Assembly: GCA_029448655.1 (NCBI GenBank)
Contig: JACCLO010000008.1
Location: 2,480,001 to 2,544,000, forward strand
Reading direction: 5' to 3'
Origin: Wolfiporia cocos
Lineage: Eukaryota; Basidiomycota; Agaricomycetes; Polyporales; Phaeolaceae
Length of the DNA: 64,000 bases
Shown: one piece after another, positions 56,316 to 64,000 of the stretch
Layout: each line of letters begins with the position of its first letter
Position numbering within the stretch: the first letter of the stretch is position 1
Notes under the pieces: model-generated
The model's input: the letters and a program-made list of their open reading frames with translations, nothing else
Told to the model about the DNA's origin: nothing
Databases searched by the model: none
Position numbers and translations under genes: made by a program

Positions 56316-59300
56316 GGAACACCAGTCAGATATCGGCCGAGAAGTGAGAGAATGAAGAAGGGCATTGTAGTGGTATCGGGGTCATCTTTAATACCGGAGA
56401 GGAGCCCAAGGGGTGTATCGTTAGTCTCGATCTACCAGATCGTTGTGACCATACAGACATAATACCTCCAACATCCGATACCATAGCCCTGTTGTTATGC
56501 TGTACAGCATATGCCGTATCGTTGCCGATTGAGTCCTGGTATAGTATGCTACGCCGCAGCAAATCGTCTCGGGGAGATGGTACCCGCATCCTACAATGCG
56601 GCCTGTGTCTGACTCTGACTCTTCGTGACTCAAATGGAAAGAGCCCCGACTGGGTCATACCACATGTACTCAATGCAATGCACTGTGAGAGCTGTGATAT
56701 TTGACAGGCGGATCCAATGAGATACTCATCGAGCTGTGGGGAGGCTGCATATTGGCTTGAACTCCTGGACGATGGCAACAGCGCGCGTGTATACCATCTT
56801 CCAGCCTGTACGCCGAGGAAAGAATGTATAGAGTTGTAGATAGTTATGTAAGAAGCAGGCTCGAGCCACCACGCCGACTAACTTGACTTAGATGTACATG
56901 GGGAGTGAGGCAGGCTCAGGCATGGAGTCTTTAACGTGACGGCTTGCGTGACGCCACTGACGCGACGCGTTTACCAGGTCAGCGCTACAAATGTAATGTT
57001 AAGAGTTTAGAAACGAACAGCATGCTTGCAATGCTGATATGATACGAAGTGTTGTGCGTTTGTCTCATGTCGCAGATAATTTCTCTTAATGGATCTGCGC
57101 AGTTCTCTCAATACAATCATAACCTGTACAAGCAGTGTCGGCATGGAAATTGTAGATGCCACACCGAATGCCTTAGCTGACAAGTGTTTGAGAAACCTAA
57201 TAGCTCTCATCGTCAGGAACAAATACAAATACTATAACTCTGCTTGCAACCAATAGAATATGACTTCATAAAATTGGTTGTGTGAGCATTTGTGTTGCAT
57301 AGTGAGGCTATTTGTGTCGGAGCTAGCTAATACTAAATCAATTTCAAAGAATGCGGTGTCATATTTTATACTTCCGTCTGGAATGCAGCCAATTCTTTGG
57401 CAGAAAAAAGCAGCGCCCCATCTTTGAGTATTTGCAGAATTGCACGCCTGTGGCGCATACCACGATACTGAGATGGCAATGTATGTAGATGCAAATACAA
57501 CATCGACCTGTAACCGGATGTAAGAACACAGAGGGTTCAAAGTGCACATTGACAGACCTACCCGCATGTCATGAGCTCGTACTTCCTGTGAGCATCGATG
57601 TTGCTTCGATGGAGATTTTATTTTGGAGCGTTTCTGAGACCTCGTCTGTATTACAGAGAATCACATATAGCTGAGCGACGAGGCTAACAAATCGGCGCGA
57701 GGCTGCAGAAGTGTTCGCTCTAACGTGCCCTATGCCTGGCCGATTACACGTCTAGCCAATCCAATCAGCGGACCCAACCTGGAAAAGCAAGACAAAATGC
57801 TCCAGTTCCTTGGGCAGCATCAAAATGAAACTATCACAGCACATGCAATAAACAGTCGCTTCTCCCGGGGTATGGCACTTCTGATCCGGCTCTAGCGCCC
57901 TGTGTATTCCATACTTTGTGTTTTAAAGAAAAGAGGGATCGCCAGGTATGGTGTAGGCCGGTGCAGGCCTTTGACGCACAACCAAACGCTGTGACAGTTA
58001 TCGATTGCACCGGTATCGATCCACAACATCAGCAGCAGTGACATAGTCTGATATTTAACAAGTAAACGATGCACTTGACACTTGAAGATTATTTGGGTAT
58101 GAGCGTCACTGGTACCCATGCAAATATGGGTTCTAGCGTTATGCGGTGCAAGTCAATCAGCCGAGAGCCTGTCCAGTACTGGCTAGCGAAGCAGCAAATG
58201 CCCTTTAGTCCACACACCAACTTGGTTCGGTAGGCAGCGGTCAGAAGAAGAGCCTCTTCGCCAAAATGACGCAAAAGCTTCTTTGATAATGTTTTGCAGT
58301 CGAGGAGCTGTGGACATGAGTCACTTGTTATACGGAAAATATCGGCTGGCTACTGGTGAGCAGCACAGATCAGGCTGGATCATCTGCCAAGAAGGTAGCA
58401 GTAATCCACTCGGTTTCGTGTCGCTCGATAGTGCGTCATCCAATATTCTCGAAGGAACGCACGTTGAGTTACGGTACGCATACAGCGGTAGCATCACGAG
58501 GGGCTGTCTATTGCCATTGTTGGATCTTGGCTGAAGGTTAGACCTATAATTATAATTAGGACTCCGATGTGAAAGCGCGCCAATGTCGCTGAACGGGTTC
58601 CAGTGGCCTAGCATAAGCACATTCCCGCGAGAGCATCTATCGCATTGCTAAGATCCATGTGCACACACGCTACGCTGATTCCTACCTTTCTTGGGAATAA
58701 TTGCGCTGTTTATCCTTACTCACTGACGATGCCAGGCACGTCTCGCGACCCGCCTTCAAACCTCTGTTTGATACCCGCATCAGAGGATCGCTGGGAACAG
58801 CATATTTCATGACGTTAGCTTAGCGACAGAGGGCTGACTTTATTGATCCGTGGCATGAGCGCCCCCTGATAGGTCAAGCACTGTGATTGCTCTGTACACT
58901 CATCTAGCAATCCCTAGCTCGTATAATCACAAGTATTCAATCCCACATTAATGTCCAGAAGGGACGTCCACAGGTAGTAGGGCGTATCGCAGTCCCAATT
59001 GCAAATCAAGGTTTGATTCGTCGCGATCATGTGCATCGCAGCCTCGGCTAGCGGTCTGGCGCTCTAAAAGCGCGCCCAGAGACGCCGCGCGCTCACACAC
59101 AGGCACCATGTCGTCGACGTGTGTGAAGGGTCGTGCTACGGGATAGGTCTTGTTCATTACGACTATTCTGCTGTAGACTTGCACTTCATAGTTCATTGAC
59201 AGTCTACCATCAGTGGGACAACTTCGTCTGAGGACTGCTTCGAATCCGCTCTCTTAAACCCGCTATGGAGACGACACAGCCCCGGGTAGATTGCTCGACT

Positions 59301-59674
59301 CTTGGCGTCGCTGCGACAACGGATCAAATAGCAGGCGCGCCACCGAGACGAGTCAATATTTATCTTGCCGCGCAAGCCGGTTGTTCCGACAAGAGCTCAT
59401 ATATTGGAACCTTCATATTCGGAGAGCAGAATACTCCACCACCCTCTGCATTGAGCCCCTACAGAGCCTCACACCGCATAGGTTTGCGATCATTTGATGA
59501 GTTGACAGCGTTCCTCATGCGACGTGACAGAGGTTCGTCTAGTCCGTTTCACTCCGAGACTGCTGCCACTACTTAAGCTAGCCTCTCCATGGAATATGGA
59601 TAGCTAGCCAGCCGACTACATCACCCCGTTTGTAAACGTGCCCCATACTCGACTGCGCGAAACCTGTAGTCTCA
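56316..59674. other. E-F divergent intergenic region
   Basis: About 3.4 kb. An ACGCGT at 56965-56970 lies about 650 bp upstream of E, echoing the cassette of A-D, but I find no matching E-box or GATAG/CTATC dyad. Frames at 58948-59196 (-) and 59265-59576 (+) show no recognised domain. GC content is lower than in the palindrome. Confidence 0.4.
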
Positions 59675-61734
59675 ATGGCGAAGATTGGTCCACGTCGCAC
59701 GCACGCCATGGAGGCACATCGCTTACGTTTCCAGCGGAAAGCCTTGCTAATCGGCATCAACTATGGCACACAAGGATCGCCGCAGAACTCCGAGTATGCG
59801 ACGCTGGTAGGTCCGCACAAGGATGTGAAGGCTTTCAAGACCTTGCTCATTGGTGCGTCGACCCTGACTATCAGTTCTACGCGCCGAATTTGACGCCTCC
59901 GGCGCTCATTGTGCAGAACAGTATAACTATGCAGCGGAGGACGTCACTGTCATGTGCGATGACGAGAATAGTCCACCAGAGCTCCAGCCAACCCATGTCA
60001 ACATAGTGTGTGCTACGAGCCGGATGTTCATCCCATATTATTGATTGGACATGTTCAGAGACATCAGATCAGCAATTTGGTGAGGGGAGCAAGTCCTGGT
60101 GATCGATTCGTATTCCTGTGTACGTTATGCCATGTATCTTTCGATGACCATTGTTTGATCTGGTTTCGCAGTCTCAGGACACTCGGACCAGATTGTTTGC
60201 TTGGATCATAGCGAAGAGGATGATCAGGACGAGGGTGAGCGCCATGTATTGGTGACGTCATGTTTACTGTATGCCCATACTTGTAACCAGTCATACTGCC
60301 AATGGACCACGAGGGGCTTGAGAGAAAGGAGAAGCTCATCATTGACAATGTACGTACATCATACCATTGGTCTGTTACTACGTTACTTTGTGATTCTGAT
60401 ATCAGTATCTTAGGACCTGCGCAAGCTGCTTGTGGACCCTTTGCCGGCTGGTGCATATTTGACGGTTAGTGTATCAGTACCTCGCTCTGTTGTGAGCATG
60501 TTCATGACGTCATCACGCAGGCGATATTCGACTCGTGTCACTCGGGCACGTTGTTAGGTAAGTATCCGTACGGATATCGGCAATGCATCAATGCGCATGT
60601 TTTCAGACGCTGATATTGTAATTGTGCGACAGATCTCCGGCATTATCGCTGCAATGCAATCTACCACCCGTGGGTATCCAAAGGGGAGCGGCAGTTGCGT
60701 TCACGGTGGATGGACAACGGTATGCTGTTCCCTGACACGGCCACCTTGTGGCTCATTTCACAACTTCTTCAGTACGCAAGGACGCAGCGATACCCGAATT
60801 AACGCGCCAACCAACTATGAACGACGTCATACATCAGCTCGGCCAGTCTCATAGATCATCCCTTAGGAAGAAGAGCGCGCCGGTCGTCCGGAACCGGTCT
60901 TTAACCGCAACCTTATACTCGGCTTCAACGTCACTCGAGCAGAAGCGCGCGCGCCCTATACTGCGGCTTTCAGACAAATTCCTTGAGCGGGCATCAACGG
61001 CCCTTGAGCTGGTTATTCCGCAGTGCGCGTCTCCGACATCGATGGTCCGGGAGTGCGACGGGAACTGCGTGGCAAGTCCGACAGAAAAGCCGCATGTGGT
61101 ATGTTAGCGCGTGCAGTGGTGGGTGTGTGTCGCTGATGGATGGATCGTTGCAGATCTCGATCGCGGCATGCGCGGACAAGCAGATCGATTGGGAGGATCA
61201 GGAGGGCGGGTCAATGACTCAGGTGCGCAGTAGTTCATGGACCATCTAATATCTGATATCTGATTTGTCTTCGCGCTGACTCGAATCGATCAGGTTCTCA
61301 TACGTAAACTGCGCAAGGAGCCGACTCCAACGCTGCGGCAGCTGATGACGTTTATTAGGTGGGTTTTCCTGGGAATCACTGTGATTGAGTCGGCTAATGA
61401 TGAGGCGCTGGTATGCGCAGCTATCGTCGCTACGAAGTTGCGCGCATGGTCCACCTGGCTGGAAATAGGTGGCTCAAGGGTCATAAAGCACGGGCTGCGC
61501 GCAATCGGGGCGCAGGAAACGCGTCGATTCTCGAGAATGATCTGCACCCTGATCTTGTCAATTTCCAAGACCCACAGGTAGGCTACTTGTTAGTAGCCGG
61601 TCAGAATGGGGGAACTAACTGTTATAATGATAGCTTGGAAGCCAAGAGAAGCTGGTGAGATCCATCCTCTTTCTCGAGGATGTCTCGGGCTGATGACCAT
61701 CGTGTAGAACCTGGAGGCAATGTTCACGCTCTAA
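59675..61734 (+). CDS. Metacaspase-like cysteine peptidase F (peptidase C14), 429 aa, 14 exons
   Basis: Exons: 59675-59852, 59917-60005, 60059-60119, 60172-60234, 60291-60349, 60414-60464, 60521-60557, 60633-60719, 60773-61098, 61154-61222, 61294-61358, 61421-61577, 61634-61654, 61708-61734. The 1,290 nt are in frame. The N-terminus is five residues longer than in A-D. RKALLIGINYGTQGSPQNSE opens p20. The dyad is His113 in FSGHSDQ and Cys173 in FDSCHSGTLL. The linker (about 209-317) is short and lacks the Lys/Glu tract; it keeps SPTSMVRECDGNC. The p10 part begins ISIAACADKQIDWED. The exon-12 acceptor (GCGCAG|CTATCG) can be read only this way and fixes the same site in A-D. The C-terminus ends NLEAMFTL rather than the QDYVR of A, B and C. 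It is divergent from E. Confidence 0.9.
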
Positions 61735-63940
61735 GCTTAATCCCTTTGCTCAGTGACTCCATCATTTGTACACGATCACGATTACGGACCCTGATGCCGA
61801 CATGGATGTGAAGCTCTTGCACGGACATTATGCTTATTGTATTATACCTGATCCTCTCTTTTTATGCTACGATTCTCATGTACGCCGGCCGTTTCTACAT
61901 TGTACTGCGTATATTAATGTCATAATTCAAGGAAGTTGCCTGTATTGACAGCTAAGTACACGTTGGCCCATCAATGTATAGGTATCGTGGAGCGGGGCCT
62001 TGAGTAGCGTGCATTTCATTTAGACGTTCATGTTTAACTATGGTTGCAGCTCTTTCAATCCCGGCTGACATTATGCGCGGCAGCTGCAGCTGACGCAATC
62101 CAGTATTTGGTGTAATTATGGTATACCCAAAATCAACAAGCTACGTTCCATACTCCGTTCTAGTGTGTTGAGATCATACTACGATCTTGTGTGGATGATA
62201 TTGCACTCAGCGCAGTGACTCGTGTGTGACCTTTCTAGCAAGGAATGCGAAGTGCTGATTCTCGACAGGTTGGTCTAGACAAAGGTTTCTGCTATTTCAT
62301 CGCTTGCCACTGCTCGTTCCACTGATGTTTCCCATGCTTCCTCGCCAGAAATCGTCTCTCTGTTCGTTGGCAGAACATCCGGGATTGCGAATGCGATGAC
62401 AGAGGCATCATCTCGAAATACCGGGGGTAATTCTCGTGTCAACCTGTGGCCGCTACCTCAGCGTCGGAGGCGATCTCTTCCGGCCTCTACTCGCACCGGT
62501 GCAGACTCTGCGGTGACTCAACATGAGTGCAACATTGGACGCTACGCCCATGAAGAGTATCCACAAGACGACTTCCGTGCCTCTAAAACACCTTCACTAG
62601 ATCAATTATCACGTTATCTCACTTGGCATCCTGCAGTGTGGAGGGGGCGACGAGACAGAAGAGGGTACTGGCAAGATGAGATGATGGCTACAAACGATGA
62701 GAGTGTGTCATGATCCGCTGCCACTCCTGCAGAAGGCAACTGAAGCATGTGGATATTCCGGAAGGTTGTGTCTGTTTTCAGAGTATGCGAAGGAGGCGAA
62801 ATCGCCTCGCGAAGTCTTGCAGTCCCATAAGAATTTGATTTATAGTGCCATGTGTGTGATGCCGACGTTAAGCAACATGATGGTTGAGGTGAGACAGATC
62901 TCCAATTACCATTCGAGGAGAGCTCAAAATTGTATGTATAGGCACCCTGGAGTTGAGAACATGCCATATCAGTCGTGCACATCGCTTCAGGAACGATTTG
63001 CATGCCATCTTTATCTAGTATATTCAAGGTGCTGTGGTCCTTCTTTCTGTGTCGCCAGTAATTGCGCATAGTATAGGATCTCGTGTGCACTGCTCAGTGC
63101 ACCTGCTGAGTCATCTCGTAGAGATAGCCAGTGCAATGACATCAGTGAGAGAAACTACATTCGCACGGACAAGATGAGAAAGCGGCTGCGAAAGCATATT
63201 GTACAGGAAATTGCTAGTGCATTGGGCGCAAGCGTTTACAACTCTCATGCATATCGCTGGTCATTATGAAACTTGATGGAGTGATCATGGTGTAACTCTC
63301 TAAACGACGTGATATTAGTCAAGGTAACAAGGAATGATTGATAAACAGTAGACTAAAACAACGGTGAGCGAGATGGGTATATAGTAACATAGCCAACATT
63401 ATGAATGATGATCAGTGGCTCAGCCTGAACAGCCGTGGACATAGAAAGAGCCACCACGAAGCATTAAATTAGTGCTATAAGTAAACCTAGATGGTAAATG
63501 CGGCATTGATGTTCTAAGTGAATCTGCTGTAGCTTTAAGTGAATATAAAGCCAGAAAAGCACATACCAATGGAACCATACTGCAGATCTGCTCTCGCGAT
63601 TAGTGGCTATGTTGACATAAAGTTAATGTCAGGAAGCTGGCATCTGCAGATCCTGATATTCCGGCACAAATTGATTGTGTTCATGGCAATACTGCCGGCA
63701 TCGATGCATGGGACGATCAATATCAGATCTAATGAGCTATGTGAGTAAATGAATATATTCCCAAACAAACTCTTACGTGATGTGCGACCGTATCTCCCTG
63801 TATGTTGCATGAGACTTCTTTCCTGTATGTCCGAGTCAATAAATGCACATTTTACAGTCAGCATACGTATTCAGTAATCTTATGAGCCTCTATTGTCATG
63901 ATTACAAATGCGCGAGGTATCCCTGGAAATATACACTTAC
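61735..63940. other. Intergenic, possibly with decayed downstream exons of gene G
   Basis: No confident gene. A minus-strand frame near 63607-63725 contains LIVPCIDAG and CRCQLPDINFMST, which weakly echo the p20 stretch that follows exon 4 in metacaspases. No DSCHSGT-like block is found further on. A plus-strand frame at 62396-62713 is unrecognised. Confidence 0.35.
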
Positions 63941-64000
63941 CTTCGTCAAGTCCATCGGTTTCCGTGTGATCTATACATGTCACAATGCCACCGTGGCTAG
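63941..64000 (-). CDS. Partial seventh metacaspase-like gene G (p20 exon, cut by window edge)
   Basis: The last 60 bases read on the minus strand as SHGGIVTCIDHTETDGLDE followed by a GTAAGT donor at 63940. This matches exon 4 of E position by position (GHSSQITCKEHTEDDGYDE), including the catalytic His, and the exon phase is identical. The usual Gly before His is Ser here. The rest of the 5' part lies beyond the window, and downstream exons are not clearly intact, so it may be a gene or a relic. Confidence 0.65.

Noticed and set aside
58948..59576. Open frames in the E-F spacer (58948-59196 minus, 59265-59576 plus)
   Set aside because: No domain, no splice support and no second copy in the other divergent spacers.

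Overview
The window is nuclear DNA of a filamentous basidiomycete, most likely an Agaricomycete (inferred). Genes are split by many 50-75 bp introns, mostly GTRNGT...CTNAY...YAG. The gene families fit: a DUF6699-type protein, a MATA_HMG-box factor, a basidiomycete adenylate-forming reductase, and metacaspases with the Agaricomycete-style p10 region. No rRNA, tRNA, CRISPR array or intact transposase was recognised. Exon structures were worked out by hand from splice signals and reading phase.

Region 1 (1-15.7 kb) is ordinary chromosome. It holds a DUF6699-like protein (-), an HhH-GPD DNA glycosylase (-), an HMG-box transcription factor (+), a 20-exon MUP1-like methionine permease (+) and the spindle-checkpoint protein BUB3 (-). 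The permease appears to need a 1-nt exon, and BUB3 carries one 590-bp intron among introns of about 50-65 bp.

Region 2 (15.7-51.3 kb) is a giant imperfect palindrome. A left arm (15,724-29,388) and an inverted right arm (37,496-51,261), each about 13.7 kb, flank an 8.1-kb spacer. The left arm starts 47 bp upstream of the BUB3 start codon. Each arm carries a divergently transcribed pair of metacaspase genes: A(-)/B(+) on the left, C(-)/D(+) on the right, with A matching D and B matching C. A, B and C have intact frames. D has a 2-nt deletion that destroys its p10 half. The spacer holds an intact A-T-R NRPS-like reductase gene, a decayed Lunapark (LNP1) fragment and a possible FAD-monooxygenase relic.

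Region 3 (51.3-64 kb) starts with a third, direct-orientation copy of the DNA that separates genes A and B. A third, more diverged divergent metacaspase pair follows, E(-)/F(+), both intact. The last 60 bases hold an exon of a seventh family member, G(-).

All six complete genes share the SGH(S) and DSCHSGT catalytic motifs and a near-identical 13-14 exon layout. They differ mainly in the p20-p10 linker: A-D carry an extra Lys/Glu-rich tract that E and F lack. The A-D promoters share a TATA box next to a GATAG/CTATC dyad, plus a distal ACGCGT-CACGTG-ACGCGT cassette. The main discovery candidate is this metacaspase array, built by nested inverted duplication. A role in regulated cell death or non-self recognition is only an inference.
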